Positions 15,170 through 23,129 are shown, numbered from the stretch's first letter. The stretch is 40,335 bases of DNA from an uncultured Bacilli bacterium (GCA_947629315.1 CANRDB010000011.1:1-40335); one strand, 5' to 3'. The notes: generated by a model from the letters alone, not told the origin. Program-made: numbers and translations.

Positions 15170-15565
15170 TTATTTTAAAATGGAATTTAAATTGTTTCTT
15201 AAGGATTCCAACTCAATATACTTTTTAGAGCGAATAGAAGTGTATTTTCTAAGTGTCAATAATAACTTCGTAATAGCAAGAGAAAATGCGATTAACACGA
15301 GAATTACACCCAATAATACTTGTTCCGTTGCTACTAAATAAAGACCTAATCCCAACAATAAGAAAGAAATGACAATCGTAATAAAAATAGCAATATTATT
15401 TTGATAATCACTTTCCATACTAGAAACTTTCGTTTTTAAATACTCAATCTGTTCCTCTTTCGTCATTTTTAGATTGTCCATCGCATCTACGATGTTGTTA
15501 TAGATAATCTCATTTTTATTTTTTTCTTCTCCACTAATAGCAATATTTAATATTTCTCTTTCCAT
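15170..15565 (-). CDS. Small membrane protein with coiled coil
   Basis: Not recognised as a known family. About 131 residues: a soluble N-terminal segment with a predicted coiled coil (about 20-50, LKMTKEEQIEYLKTKV), two closely spaced TM helices (about 57-100), and a charged C-terminal helix. The ATG at 15565 follows AGGAGGG. An upstream in-frame start would lie within the promoter. An extended -10 (TGGTACAAT, 15593-15601) lies upstream, so it appears to be transcribed on its own. It sits between nusB and two other small membrane proteins. Confidence 0.7.
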   Translation of the reverse strand: MEREILNIAISGEEKNKNEIIYNNIVDAMDNLKMTKEEQIEYLKTKVSSMESDYQNNIAIFITIVISFLLLGLGLYLVATEQVLLGVILVLIAFSLAITKLLLTLRKYTSIRSKKYIELESLRNNLNSILK

Positions 15566-15592
15566 TGTTACCCTCCTGAATATATGACATCT

Positions 15593-15601
15593 ATTGTACC
15601 A
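15593..15601 (-). promoter_or_regulatory. Promoter of the gene at 15170
   Basis: TGGTACAAT on the minus strand, 27 nt before the ATG. -35 weak. Confidence 0.4.
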
Positions 15602-15606
15602 CAAAA

Positions 15607-16020
15607 TTAGATATTTTCAATGTCTTTTTCTTTATTTTCTAAATATTTTTCTCCTTTTCCATGCGCTAGCGCAACGAGTGTGGCAATCTCTAAATAAAGG
15701 AAAGCAATCACAAAGGCTATCCAACCAAAAATAGGAACAATGAGACAAGCAATCCATACAAAAGGAGATAAATACCATTCTTTTCCAGGTACCTCTAATT
15801 TAGCAGCGGCCTGAATTAACATATCGATTAAGAAGACAAATAGCATAATGCCAAATGGAATGAGCAAACAAACCAGTCCTAAAATCCAATTTTTCTTCTG
15901 CGCATACCATGCCTCTTCATCATAATTATCTAGTAAGATGGATAAAAACACGGCATGTCCACCACCCGACACTATCCATAAAATTAACCAAACCCACCAA
16001 TTCTGTTTCTTTAACAACAT
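15607..16020 (-). CDS. Hypothetical integral membrane protein
   Basis: A 137-residue hydrophobic protein with three to four TM segments (about 9-29, 44-70, 86-118) and a charged C-terminus. No enzyme motif is seen and I cannot assign a family. The leader is very short: TATAATGAGTATGGTGA, then the start, identical over 17 nt to the ADP-ribosylglycohydrolase leader at 1876-1892. It is transcribed separately from the gene upstream (16049-16375). Confidence 0.7.
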   Translation of the reverse strand: MLLKKQNWWVWLILWIVSGGGHAVFLSILLDNYDEEAWYAQKKNWILGLVCLLIPFGIMLFVFLIDMLIQAAAKLEVPGKEWYLSPFVWIACLIVPIFGWIAFVIAFLYLEIATLVALAHGKGEKYLENKEKDIENI

Positions 16021-16035
16021 ACTATCACCATACTC

Positions 16036-16044
16036 ATTATATCA
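16036..16044 (-). promoter_or_regulatory. Extended -10 promoter of the gene at 15607
   Basis: TGATATAAT on the minus strand, 15 nt between the -10 and the ATG. Confidence 0.5.
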
Positions 16045-16048
16045 TATT

Positions 16049-16375
16049 TTATTCACTTACAAAACCAGATATTGTACCAAAAATCTTAATCACACTCTTT
16101 TCGACAATGGTACTAATTCCTCGCGATAACTGTAATCCTACTTTGGAAAATCGATTTTGATAATTTTTATCAGTATTGACTACATAGTTTTCAATATCGA
16201 TTTCTTTTCCCTCTTTGACATCCTGTTCAAATTTTTGAATCTGCTCTTTTGTCAGAGTCATTTTGGTATAATTTTGATATTCATAATAACCAGTTAATTG
16301 TGAAAAATAGAGAGTAAGAAAGGTAACAAAGAAAAATAAAAAGGTCCATTTAAATACTTTATATCGTCTGCTCAT
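16049..16375 (-). CDS. Hypothetical membrane protein downstream of spoIIP
   Basis: 108 residues: a basic N-terminus, one TM at about 8-28, and a charged extracytoplasmic part rich in Lys, Gln and Glu. No family recognised. It overlaps the end of spoIIP by 17 nt, so it is probably co-transcribed and coupled with it. A role in engulfment or in the same membrane complex is possible, based on position only. Confidence 0.65.
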   Translation of the reverse strand: MSRRYKVFKWTFLFFFVTFLTLYFSQLTGYYEYQNYTKMTLTKEQIQKFEQDVKEGKEIDIENYVVNTDKNYQNRFSKVGLQLSRGISTIVEKSVIKIFGTISGFVSE

Positions 16376-17225
16376 AAAGATATTCTCCTATTAGTGGCGC
16401 TAGTAAATCAATCGTATTTTGGACCTCCTCATAAGTATTTTGATTCCCACCGAGTTCTAACAGAATGATGTGATCGTTTAGGTCTTGATTGTATATCCCA
16501 TTCACATTAGGTCCACTCTGTAGTAATACTCCCCTACTTAAATCTGGATATTTTTTTTGTAATTTTTGATGTAAAGCATAGGCTACCTGATAATTTTTTT
16601 GATAATTCTCATGTTCTTTTCCAATCACCCATAGTATCTTGGCATAACTTTTACCATTCATAGTCAAAGTAGAATTCTTTTTACTGATTGCGTCTCTATG
16701 GACATCAATGATTAAATCATACGTATTCTTAGACATTTCTTCTTCTATGAAGTAACGACTAGCCTTGTAACTGGCAGTATAGTCATAATTATTGGCTTTC
16801 ATAAATTCAGCAATACTTCCCGTTTCTCTAACCACTTGAATATTTTGTTTACTTAAAGCTTGTTCTAAATATTTAGAAGCATCCAGTATTGTTTGTTTCG
16901 TCGCATATTTTTCCGTATCATGGGTACTATAAAGATAAACTTTTTTGATATTTGTCTCTTCGTTCATCACAGGTAATTCATTGCCGTTTTGTTTTGGCTC
17001 GCCGTGATAATTCAATAGAAAAATAGGATTATTGATCGTCTTATCTTTCAATTGTCCATAAAATTGTTGACCGATGGTCTCTATTTGCAGAAGTGAATCT
17101 ACAGGAATATTGACTAACGAATAAATACAGAGTTTCAATATCAAATACGCTAACGCAATGAAAAACAAATATTCTAACAACCACTTTTTTCGCAAATGTC
17201 GTTTTGTTTGAAAATGTTTTGCCAT
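16359..17225 (-). CDS. spoIIP: Stage II sporulation protein P
   Basis: SpoIIP is a peptidoglycan amidase/endopeptidase that works with SpoIID and SpoIIM to thin septal wall and drive engulfment. The 288-residue protein has an N-terminal TM (about 14-33) and an outside amidase domain with VYLYSTHDTEKY, DLIIDVHRDAIS (metal-binding His) and LLELGGNQNT (catalytic Glu). AGGAGGG precedes the ATG. SpoIID and SpoIIM are not in the window. Together with SpoIVB it supports a functional or recently lost sporulation programme. Confidence 0.93.
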   Translation of the reverse strand: MAKHFQTKRHLRKKWLLEYLFFIALAYLILKLCIYSLVNIPVDSLLQIETIGQQFYGQLKDKTINNPIFLLNYHGEPKQNGNELPVMNEETNIKKVYLYSTHDTEKYATKQTILDASKYLEQALSKQNIQVVRETGSIAEFMKANNYDYTASYKASRYFIEEEMSKNTYDLIIDVHRDAISKKNSTLTMNGKSYAKILWVIGKEHENYQKNYQVAYALHQKLQKKYPDLSRGVLLQSGPNVNGIYNQDLNDHIILLELGGNQNTYEEVQNTIDLLAPLIGEYLYEQTI

Positions 17226-17245
17226 ATTTTCCCTCCTTATTATTT

Positions 17246-17275
17246 ATAATACAAAGACAAGAAAAAATATGTCAA
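17246..17275 (-). promoter_or_regulatory. spoIIP promoter
   Basis: On the minus strand TTGACA (17275-17270), 18-bp spacer, TATTAT (17251-17246). The -35 overlaps ACATATT, which also resembles a sigma-E -35, but the -10 fits sigma-E poorly. A sigma-A reading is simpler. Confidence 0.5.
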
Positions 17276-17299
17276 AAAAAAGAAGAATTACCACTCTTC
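17274..17299 (-). terminator. Terminator of the HAD phosphatase gene
   Basis: On the minus strand GAAGAG, loop TGGTAA, TTCTTC, T8. The stop codon is in the loop. The T-run runs into the spoIIP -35 box. Confidence 0.75.
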
Positions 17300-17998
17300 T
17301 TCCTCTTCTGTTTCTTGGTCTAATAATGTAATTAATTCTTTAATACTAGATACGGTTCCTTTCGCAACCGGCATTAAATCTTTCATACTATGCGGTAACA
17401 AATATCCTTGATAGGCTTCAATCATCTGAAAATCATTCATTCCATCCCCAATCGTATAAATATCGGATGGATTGTAGTGATAAGTATCTACTAGGTAATC
17501 AATTGCAGCTTTTTTGGATACCTCTTTATCAAAGAGATTAATCCAATTAGTACTCATATAACCATGAACCTCTGGATATTTTCTCAATATCACATCTAAA
17601 GTTACTAAGGCTGCATCTTTATCATATGGTCTTGCAATAATCCCATTCGCACATTTACTCGTATCTGTCACATATCCATGACTCGTATCAATAAATGTCT
17701 CCAACATGTTATCATCATCTTTTAACAGATAATAAATTGGTCTAACGACATTTTGATTAATATCTTTTCGATAGAGAACATTAAAATATTTATCAAAGAT
17801 AACAGCTCCATCATTACAGATATAATACTCACACTCTAAATCAATCATACTCAAATCTTCTGCTAGATAGTTCATCGCTCTTCCCGTGGCAATGATAAAT
17901 AAGTTTCCCCGATGAACAAAATCATTGATTGCTTTTCTATTTTCTTCAAAGTCATCACCAAATAAGGTGCCATCAAAATCACTGACAATAATTTTCAT
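17288..17998 (-). CDS. HAD-superfamily (Cof-type) phosphatase
   Basis: A 236-residue HAD type IIB hydrolase. Motif I is VSDFDGTLFG with the nucleophile Asp near the N-terminus, motif II IIATGRAMNY, a conserved Lys lies in KEVSKKAAI, and motif IV is YTIGDGMNDFQMIEA. The cap domain between motifs II and III fits sugar-phosphate or cofactor phosphatases; the substrate is not predictable. It ends in a Glu-rich tail with the stop inside the terminator hairpin. It is last in a likely operon prepilin-tcdA-hypothetical-HAD. Confidence 0.9.
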   Translation of the reverse strand: MKIIVSDFDGTLFGDDFEENRKAINDFVHRGNLFIIATGRAMNYLAEDLSMIDLECEYYICNDGAVIFDKYFNVLYRKDINQNVVRPIYYLLKDDDNMLETFIDTSHGYVTDTSKCANGIIARPYDKDAALVTLDVILRKYPEVHGYMSTNWINLFDKEVSKKAAIDYLVDTYHYNPSDIYTIGDGMNDFQMIEAYQGYLLPHSMKDLMPVAKGTVSSIKELITLLDQETEEEEEW

Positions 17999-18008
17999 TC
18001 TTCACCTT

Positions 18009-18548
18009 CTAACTAATCAAAGCCGCAGATATCATATCTCCCATATTATGGAAAGTATCTACGATGACATAGAATTTGGCTTTCAACCAATTTCCTTTAC
18101 TGTGTTCATTATGGACGATGAGGAGAAATTTGTCTCCACTATGAGAAACCTCCACCGTCGCATGGTATCTTTGAAACCGTTTCGCTAACACATTAGGATC
18201 AATGTACTTCGATTCTCCATACACATATAATTCTTTTTTATTGATATAGACACTATCATAGAGAAAGTACTTAAAATATTCATAGATATCATTGATATTA
18301 CATAACATATAATCAATGGACTTCTTTTTAAACCGTTTTCGTAACTTTTTCATGTTTACCTTTTTTCCATCCTGTAATCGAGTCTTCGATTGACGACGGA
18401 ACAAACCACCTTTAGAAACAGTTCTTTCAATGGTATAAACTTCTACTTTATGATTCTTTCTTAAGGAATATAGGATACTATCCTCAAAAGTACCAATACA
18501 TAAAACTTTCCCTGTAAATTTTCTAACTTCCTCTTTTAAACTATTCAT
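18009..18548 (-). CDS. Hypothetical protein, possible Rossmann/methyltransferase-like fold
   Basis: 179 residues, soluble and Lys-rich. The N-terminus FTGKVLCIGTFEDSIL then VEVYTIE resembles a nucleotide- or SAM-binding beta-alpha-beta, and IDYMLCNINDI could be a motif IV-like strand, but the Gly-rich loop is degenerate. I do not recognise a family. It lies 4 nt downstream of tcdA and 10 nt before the HAD gene, so it is part of that operon. Confidence 0.6.
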   Translation of the reverse strand: MNSLKEEVRKFTGKVLCIGTFEDSILYSLRKNHKVEVYTIERTVSKGGLFRRQSKTRLQDGKKVNMKKLRKRFKKKSIDYMLCNINDIYEYFKYFLYDSVYINKKELYVYGESKYIDPNVLAKRFQRYHATVEVSHSGDKFLLIVHNEHSKGNWLKAKFYVIVDTFHNMGDMISAALIS

Positions 18549-18552
18549 GGCA

Positions 18553-19227
18553 TCACCTACTTATGATTTGACGGATAATATAACTTGCGCACAATAGTCC
18601 AGCAGTACCAGGAACAAAGGCATTAGAAGGAATGACTTTCTTTCCCTCTTGTTGTTTGGGTTCGCTACTAGAAACAACCATAATTTTTCCCTTTACATGA
18701 GAATCCTTCACCATCTTACGAAGTCTCTTGGCAAGAGGATCATAACTCGTATCTTCTAACCTCATAATTTTGAAAAGAGAAGGATCTAATTTATTACCAG
18801 TTCCCATAGAAGAAATAAAAGGAATTCCTTTAGCAAGACATTGTTCTATAATGGTAAACTTGGTGGAAAGAGTATCACAAGCATCTATCACATAATCGAC
18901 AGAAGATAAAAAGGATTCTAGATTTTTGGAATCAACAAAAGTATCTGCAACTTGGACATTCGTGTTCAATCCCATATCTTGAATTCTATCTCGCATGACA
19001 TTTACTTTTTTTTGACCAATCGTACTTTGTAACGCAATCAATTGTCGATTAATATTACTCTCTTCTACGACATCATGATCAATGAGAAAAAGATTTCCAA
19101 TACCAGAACGCGCTAATGCTTCAACAGCATATCCTCCTACGCCACCTATACCAATAACTAAAACGCGAGCCTCTTTTAATTTTTCTATATTCTCTTTTCC
19201 TACTAATAGTTCTAGTCGTTCTAACAT
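18553..19227 (-). CDS. tcdA: tRNA threonylcarbamoyladenosine dehydratase TcdA
   Basis: TcdA (CsdL/YgdL) uses ATP to cyclise t6A37 of tRNA to ct6A. The 224-residue E1-like protein has VLVIGIGGVGGYAVEALARSG (nucleotide loop), LIDHDVVEESNINRQ, VIDACDTLSTK, and the C-terminal SSSEPKQQEGKKVIPSN and FVPGTAGLLCAS typical of the family. It starts inside the end of the upstream prepilin gene (ATGTTAG overlap), so translation is coupled. A membrane anchor seen in Gram-negative homologues is absent. Confidence 0.94.
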   Translation of the reverse strand: MLERLELLVGKENIEKLKEARVLVIGIGGVGGYAVEALARSGIGNLFLIDHDVVEESNINRQLIALQSTIGQKKVNVMRDRIQDMGLNTNVQVADTFVDSKNLESFLSSVDYVIDACDTLSTKFTIIEQCLAKGIPFISSMGTGNKLDPSLFKIMRLEDTSYDPLAKRLRKMVKDSHVKGKIMVVSSSEPKQQEGKKVIPSNAFVPGTAGLLCASYIIRQIISR

Positions 19228-19577
19228 CCTGTTTCCCTTACTTGAAAATTCACATATTTTCCATTTTGATACTCGTAACTAACACTCCAATAATTGGCAA
19301 TCGTCTCTGATTTTTCACTATCTTGATTGGCAATAGGAGTTTCCGTATAAGCTTCCTCAATTAAAGTGTGGACAGTAACGCATCCTGACGCAGCAGGTTC
19401 GGTATCGGTAACATAACTTCTCGCATTCGCAATTAACAAGCGCTCGGTCGCATCATCAATCTGTTTTTTAGTACCTTGAATAGTTCCTAAAATACTAGGA
19501 AAAGCAACAACCACAATGACAGATAACAGTACTAACACACCAAGCAATTCCACTAGCGTAAATCCCTTTTTAGACAT
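19221..19577 (-). CDS. Type IV prepilin-like (pseudopilin) protein
   Basis: 118 residues beginning MSKKGFTLVELLGVLVLLSV. This is a class III prepilin leader, cut by prepilin peptidase between Gly and Phe, with the conserved Glu5 and the N-terminal pilin helix. Two cysteines (SGCVTV and the C-terminal TGC) could form a disulfide that closes the globular domain. I start at the ATG at 19577 (AGGAGG); a longer reading frame upstream is non-coding. No assembly ATPase, prepilin peptidase or other pilin is in the window. It may be an orphan pilin or a ComGC-like relative. Confidence 0.88.
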   Translation of the reverse strand: MSKKGFTLVELLGVLVLLSVIVVVAFPSILGTIQGTKKQIDDATERLLIANARSYVTDTEPAASGCVTVHTLIEEAYTETPIANQDSEKSETIANYWSVSYEYQNGKYVNFQVRETGC

Positions 19578-19605
19578 ACTTCGTCCTCCTATCCAACTTA
19601 TCACT

Positions 19606-19635
19606 ATTGTATCACAAATAAGAACAAAAAAACAA
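19606..19635 (-). promoter_or_regulatory. Promoter of the prepilin-tcdA operon
   Basis: On the minus strand TTGTTT (19635-19630), 18-bp spacer ending TGA, TACAAT (19611-19606). The -35 overlaps the histidine kinase terminator. Confidence 0.55.
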
Positions 19636-19650
19636 GTAAATTTACTTGTT
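19624..19650 (-). terminator. Terminator of the two-component operon
   Basis: AACAAGTA, AATT, TACTTGTT with T7 on the minus strand. The histidine kinase stop codon (19642-19644) is inside it. Confidence 0.85.
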
Positions 19651-21042
19651 CTCTGTTGGATTTGCTTTTCGCAATTCAAAATAGAAAATAGTTCCTGTTG
19701 GCTTACCGGATTCTATTCCATAAGGCAGACCGTTTTTCTCTAAAATATTTTTAACAATCGAAAGTCCTAATCCCGTACCAATTCGATTTCGTTTATGTTT
19801 TTTAGCAGAATGATAATACTTATTCCATACATTCTTTCGTTCTTCCTCAGGAATTCCTACCCCTGTATCCTGAATTTCTACACGAACAGTATCTTTTTGT
19901 TCTTGAACTCGTATCATCACTTTCTTATCTTCTCCCGTATAGTTAATGGCATTATTGATGATGTTATAAATCACTTGTTCTGTTCTTTTCTTATCCGCTA
20001 ATACATGACAAGGAACTGGTTCATAAAGAATCTGATAGTTCTCTTCTTTCAGTAATACATGAAAGTGTTCAACAATACTATTCATCAGTTCATCTAGTGA
20101 AAATTCATGATATTCTAATGGTATCATTTCTGCTTGCATACTAGAAAGTGTCAAAATATCATCTACCAAAGCATTTAACCGTTCACTTTCTTCAATAATG
20201 ACATTGAGATTTTCTGTTCTTTTCTTTTTATCTTTATAAGTTAAGTCTCGAACCATTTCAGCATACGCTTTAATCATCGTCAGTGGTGTTTTTAAATCAT
20301 GACTCACATTCGCCATCAAGTCTCTTCGCAATTCCTCTGTCTTTTGGAATTCCTCTTTCATCTCTTCTAGACTGTTTTCCAACATTCGAATTTCCTTAAT
20401 CTCACTATTAGAATGGAACGTTTCTTGAAAGTTTCCATTCGCAATATCCGATGCCTGTCTACTGATACGTTCCATTGGTCTAGAGATCATCTTCGATAAG
20501 AAATAGGCAATTAAAATGGATAGGCAAAGAATAAAAATGGAAATAATGAGAAATTGTTTACGAAGTAATCGTGTCGCAGAATCTAATGGTTCTATCGATG
20601 TACTCACATAGGCATAGGTATTAGAATCTAACTGAACCGCATAAATGAGAATTTCATTTTCAAACTTCGGATTATCTAATTTGTATGCTTTTAATTCTTC
20701 TCCACTCTTTTTAAAGTCTTGACGATAGTACTGACTATCCCCTTTTACCATACATCCTCGATTGAAACTAAAGGTACGATACGAAATATAACCATTTTTT
20801 TCAATATCGATACAAATCCCCTCATCATACGATAGTCGATCTAAAAACTCTTGAAAATTTTCCTCTCCATAATGAGATTGTAGTTCTAAGGTTGCCTCTT
20901 TTAATTCTTTACTCTTATGAGATTCATAATAAGTATTAAAAAAGAGAATTTGAATCAGCCATAAGAAAATTAAAATGAATGTTGAAAAAAGAAGTAAGAA
21001 AACCCAAATCTGACTATGGAGTGTTCTACTCTTCGCTTTCAA
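19642..21042 (-). CDS. Membrane sensor histidine kinase
   Basis: 466 residues in the PhoR/VicK-like arrangement: TM1 at about 12-36, an extracytoplasmic sensor of about 120 residues (two Cys at about 77 and 97), TM2 at about 164-183, a HAMP domain, HisKA with the phospho-acceptor His248 in NVSHDLKTPLTM, and HATPase_c with N (IINNAINYTG), G1 (DTGVGIPEEE) and G2 (GTGLGLSIVK) boxes. It overlaps the response regulator gene by 17 nt, so the two are made together. The signal is unknown. Confidence 0.95.
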   Translation of the reverse strand: MKAKSRTLHSQIWVFLLLFSTFILIFLWLIQILFFNTYYESHKSKELKEATLELQSHYGEENFQEFLDRLSYDEGICIDIEKNGYISYRTFSFNRGCMVKGDSQYYRQDFKKSGEELKAYKLDNPKFENEILIYAVQLDSNTYAYVSTSIEPLDSATRLLRKQFLIISIFILCLSILIAYFLSKMISRPMERISRQASDIANGNFQETFHSNSEIKEIRMLENSLEEMKEEFQKTEELRRDLMANVSHDLKTPLTMIKAYAEMVRDLTYKDKKKRTENLNVIIEESERLNALVDDILTLSSMQAEMIPLEYHEFSLDELMNSIVEHFHVLLKEENYQILYEPVPCHVLADKKRTEQVIYNIINNAINYTGEDKKVMIRVQEQKDTVRVEIQDTGVGIPEEERKNVWNKYYHSAKKHKRNRIGTGLGLSIVKNILEKNGLPYGIESGKPTGTIFYFELRKANPTENK

Positions 21043-21691
21043 ATTTATATCCCATTCCTCTCACCGTCACAATCCAATCTCGATACTTTCCTAGATTATT
21101 TCGAAGCATCTTGATATGCGTATCAATCGTTCGATCATCTCCATAAAAATCATATCCCCATACTTTATTCAATAATTGTTCTCGGGATAATGCTATATGT
21201 TCATTTTCAATAAAATAGACAAGCAATTCGTACTCTTTAGGAGTCAATTTTACTTCTTCCCCTGCAATCTTTAAAGAATGCCCTTGAAAATTTAAGACAA
21301 AGTCCCGTCGAATATAGACATCTTCTGGTTCTTTCTTTCCTCTCCGTAAAACCGCTTTTACGCGAGCCATCAATTCTCTCGGTGAGAATGGTTTCGTTAA
21401 ATAATCATCAATGCCCAATTCAAAGCCGAGTAATTTATCATATTCTTCTTTTCTAGCAGATAACATAATAACGGGAACAGATTGAATCTCTTTCATCTCT
21501 TTTAAAGTTGTATAACCATCCATATTCGGCATCATAATATCCAAGATAACTAAATCCACTCTACTTTCTTTTAAGACATGGATAGCTTCTATTCCATCTT
21601 TTGCTTCATAGACTTCATAAGAGGAAGCCTCTAAATATTCCCGTATGACCTGACGGATTAATTCTTCATCATCTACTACTAAAACTTTCAT
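21026..21691 (-). CDS. OmpR/PhoB-family response regulator
   Basis: 221 residues: a receiver domain with the acidic pocket VVDDEE, phospho-acceptor Asp51 in VILDIMMPNMDGY, Ser in MLSARKEE and Lys in LTKPFSPREL. A winged-helix DNA-binding domain follows (KLTPKEYELLVYF, RTIDTHIKMLRNNLG, TVRGMGYKFE). Partner of the kinase encoded directly downstream. AGAGGTGA precedes the ATG. A -10 (TATAAT, 21710-21715) lies 18 nt upstream. Confidence 0.96.
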   Translation of the reverse strand: MKVLVVDDEELIRQVIREYLEASSYEVYEAKDGIEAIHVLKESRVDLVILDIMMPNMDGYTTLKEMKEIQSVPVIMLSARKEEYDKLLGFELGIDDYLTKPFSPRELMARVKAVLRRGKKEPEDVYIRRDFVLNFQGHSLKIAGEEVKLTPKEYELLVYFIENEHIALSREQLLNKVWGYDFYGDDRTIDTHIKMLRNNLGKYRDWIVTVRGMGYKFESEE

Positions 21692-21709
21692 ATGTCACCT
21701 CTTCTTCAT

Positions 21710-21715
21710 ATTATA
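21710..21715 (-). promoter_or_regulatory. -10 box of the two-component operon
   Basis: TTGTATAAT on the minus strand, 18 nt before the ATG. A TTCACG hexamer lies 18 bp upstream. Confidence 0.45.
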
Positions 21716-21737
21716 CAATAAATATGGATTTTACGTG

Positions 21738-21765
21738 AAAAAAAGAAGATTTCTCTTCTTTTTTT
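21738..21765 (-). terminator. Terminator of the candidate RNA upstream of the response regulator
   Basis: AAAAGAAGA, GAAA loop, TCTTCTTTT and a T-run on the minus strand, about 50 nt before the response regulator ATG. It is symmetric enough to act in both directions. Confidence 0.8.
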
Positions 21766-21866
21766 GTTAGCTGGAGTATTAACAAAAAAACTTGCTAATA
21801 AGGTTTGTAGTAGAAAAGTAATAAGTGAGAGGAGTATTTCACACTTATGTTTTTCAGCTAACAAAC
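21738..21866 (-). ncRNA. Candidate structured small RNA between yjjX and the response regulator
   Basis: Between the yjjX stop and the response regulator start is a segment without a credible ORF. It has an 11-bp closing helix (minus strand TTTGTTAGCTG, 21865-21855, with CAGCTAACAAA, 21773-21763), an internal hairpin with 7-bp arms (ATAAGTG/CACTTAT), a further weaker stem, then an intrinsic terminator. A TATAAT (21869-21874) lies where a start at about 21862-21866 would put the closing helix at the 5' end. The 5'/3' closing stem plus terminator resembles a small RNA of about 125 nt. It could instead be a leader of the regulator mRNA that attenuates transcription. It matches no RNA family that I recognise. 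Confidence 0.45.
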
Positions 21867-21898
21867 TCATTATATACAAGCATTGTGTTATTTCTGTG

Positions 21899-21917
21899 AA
21901 AAATGATTCCATTTTTA
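21899..21917 (-). terminator. Weak terminator-like hairpin at the end of yjjX
   Basis: On the minus strand AAAAATG, GAAT, CATTTTT. The yjjX stop overlaps the first arm. AT-rich, so weak. Confidence 0.4.
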
Positions 21918-22439
21918 CCAATTATCGTTAATAAAATGAATTAAAGCTGTCATAAAGGATTCTTGAATCAAATCTTTACGAGTCAACTTTCCATGCGTTA
22001 AAAATCCGATGCCTCCTTTATGATGTCCGGAATCATCATCCGCAAAAATACGATTCATCACAACTCCTAAACCATCGCGAATAATTTCATCTACACACTC
22101 TCTTGGAACCGGATAACTCGCACTCGTCGAATAACTAGTATTCCCCTCTTTATCTTCAATTCCTGCTACACTAGTAATCATCCAATGTTGAAAATAATTA
22201 TGAATGCCAGATTCCACCGCTGCATAATAGTCAACATCTAGATGGTGTTCCAAAGCATACTGTTTTAAATTTTTAATACGATTCTTCGTACCGTTTCCAA
22301 TCTCATCATTTAAAGGCATCTCACTGACCTCTGAGGGAACAAAAACTGCCTCTACCTCGACATTCTCAAAATAAGTACTAAAAGCATTTTGACATGCTTC
22401 TACTTTGGTATTATTTTCGGTTGCAATTAATACTTTCAT
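21915..22439 (-). CDS. yjjX: Inosine/xanthosine triphosphatase (YjjX/DUF84 family)
   Basis: House-cleaning enzyme that hydrolyses non-canonical ITP/XTP. The 174-residue protein has VLIATENNTKVEACQNAF at the N-terminus, VPSEVSEMPLNDEIGNGTKNRI and YYAAVESGIHNYF, with conserved Glu/Asp for metal, followed by FADDDSGHHKGGIGFLTHG. The ATG at 22439 follows AGGAGG; a longer in-frame extension lacks a ribosome site and family similarity. Monocistronic by position. Substrate preference follows the family and is not shown by the sequence alone. Confidence 0.9.
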   Translation of the reverse strand: MKVLIATENNTKVEACQNAFSTYFENVEVEAVFVPSEVSEMPLNDEIGNGTKNRIKNLKQYALEHHLDVDYYAAVESGIHNYFQHWMITSVAGIEDKEGNTSYSTSASYPVPRECVDEIIRDGLGVVMNRIFADDDSGHHKGGIGFLTHGKLTRKDLIQESFMTALIHFINDNW

Positions 22440-22556
22440 AAGACCTCCTAGTATCATTATACCAAGAAACCAATCTTTACGCAATGAAAGAAACTTTCCT
22501 TTACAGGAAAAACAATCTCTTTTTTTACAAATAGATTTTCTCTCTTATCAGTTTTA

Positions 22557-22565
22557 TGCTATAAT
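22557..22565 (+). promoter_or_regulatory. Extended -10 promoter of the lipoprotein at 22581
   Basis: TGCTATAAT, then 15 nt with GGTGAT and the ATG. The predicted leader is about 9 nt, so the ribosome site is essentially the 5' end. Confidence 0.55.
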
Positions 22566-22580
22566 GGTGGTGGTGATGAT

Positions 22581-23108
22581 ATGAAAAAAAGAATGTTATG
22601 GGTATTACCAGGATTGATTCTTCTTCTTATGACAGGATGTGAAGAAGAACAAAAAGAAGAGTTATCAGCCAATTTATCCAGTCAAATTGTTCTAGATGAA
22701 AAAGGTGCACAAATGGTTTGTAGTGTCGATAAAGATTACAAAGAGCAAGGATATGTAGAGAGTTCTAAATTTGTTATATATGCCGATGAGAATGGGGTTG
22801 TCACTAAGTTAGTATCCCAACAAATTATCTCTTCTAATGATAAAGAAGCTCTACGAAATACTTTAAATAATACCGAAAAGAACGCTGATATCGTTAGTCA
22901 ATATGGTGGATATGAATCAAGTGCAAAGATTACCGGAAATAAATTAATTGTGGATACGACGATTGACTATACCAAATTTAATTTGGAAGAATTATCTCAA
23001 GATAATGAAGATATTCAAGTATTCTTAAATGATAATTATCAATATACCCTCACAACAATGAAGCAAATGTACCTATCTGTGGGTGTGGATGAATGTCATG
23101 AAATTTAA
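22581..23108 (+). CDS. Lipoprotein of unknown function
   Basis: A 175-residue protein with a type II signal peptide: basic start, hydrophobic core and lipobox LMTGC, so it is anchored outside the membrane by Cys20. The mature part has MVCSV and a C-terminal DECHEI, plus a central helical region. Its layout (lipobox, a Cys-containing first strand, acidic helix, late Cys) resembles the two tandem lipoproteins at 32441-33332, perhaps a distant paralogue. YehR/DUF1307-like is possible, not certain. It ends in a bidirectional terminator shared with queH. Confidence 0.75.
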   Translation: MKKRMLWVLPGLILLLMTGCEEEQKEELSANLSSQIVLDEKGAQMVCSVDKDYKEQGYVESSKFVIYADENGVVTKLVSQQIISSNDKEALRNTLNNTEKNADIVSQYGGYESSAKITGNKLIVDTTIDYTKFNLEELSQDNEDIQVFLNDNYQYTLTTMKQMYLSVGVDECHEI

Positions 23109-23129
23109 AAGAGAGGTTACCTCTCTTTT
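23107..23129. terminator. Bidirectional terminator between the lipoprotein and queH
   Basis: AAAAGAGAGG, TTA, CCTCTCTTTT. The three-base loop is exactly the queH stop codon, and the lipoprotein stop (23106-23108) overlaps the stem base. T-runs on both strands. Confidence 0.9.

Noticed and set aside
17246-17275. Sigma-E promoter of spoIIP
   Set aside because: The -35 part fits (ACATATT) but the -10 matches poorly; a TTGACA/TATTAT sigma-A reading is better supported.
21706-21921. 71-codon open frame on the minus strand
   Set aside because: Starts within the end of yjjX, has no ribosome site, and runs through the structured RNA and terminator; better explained as non-coding.
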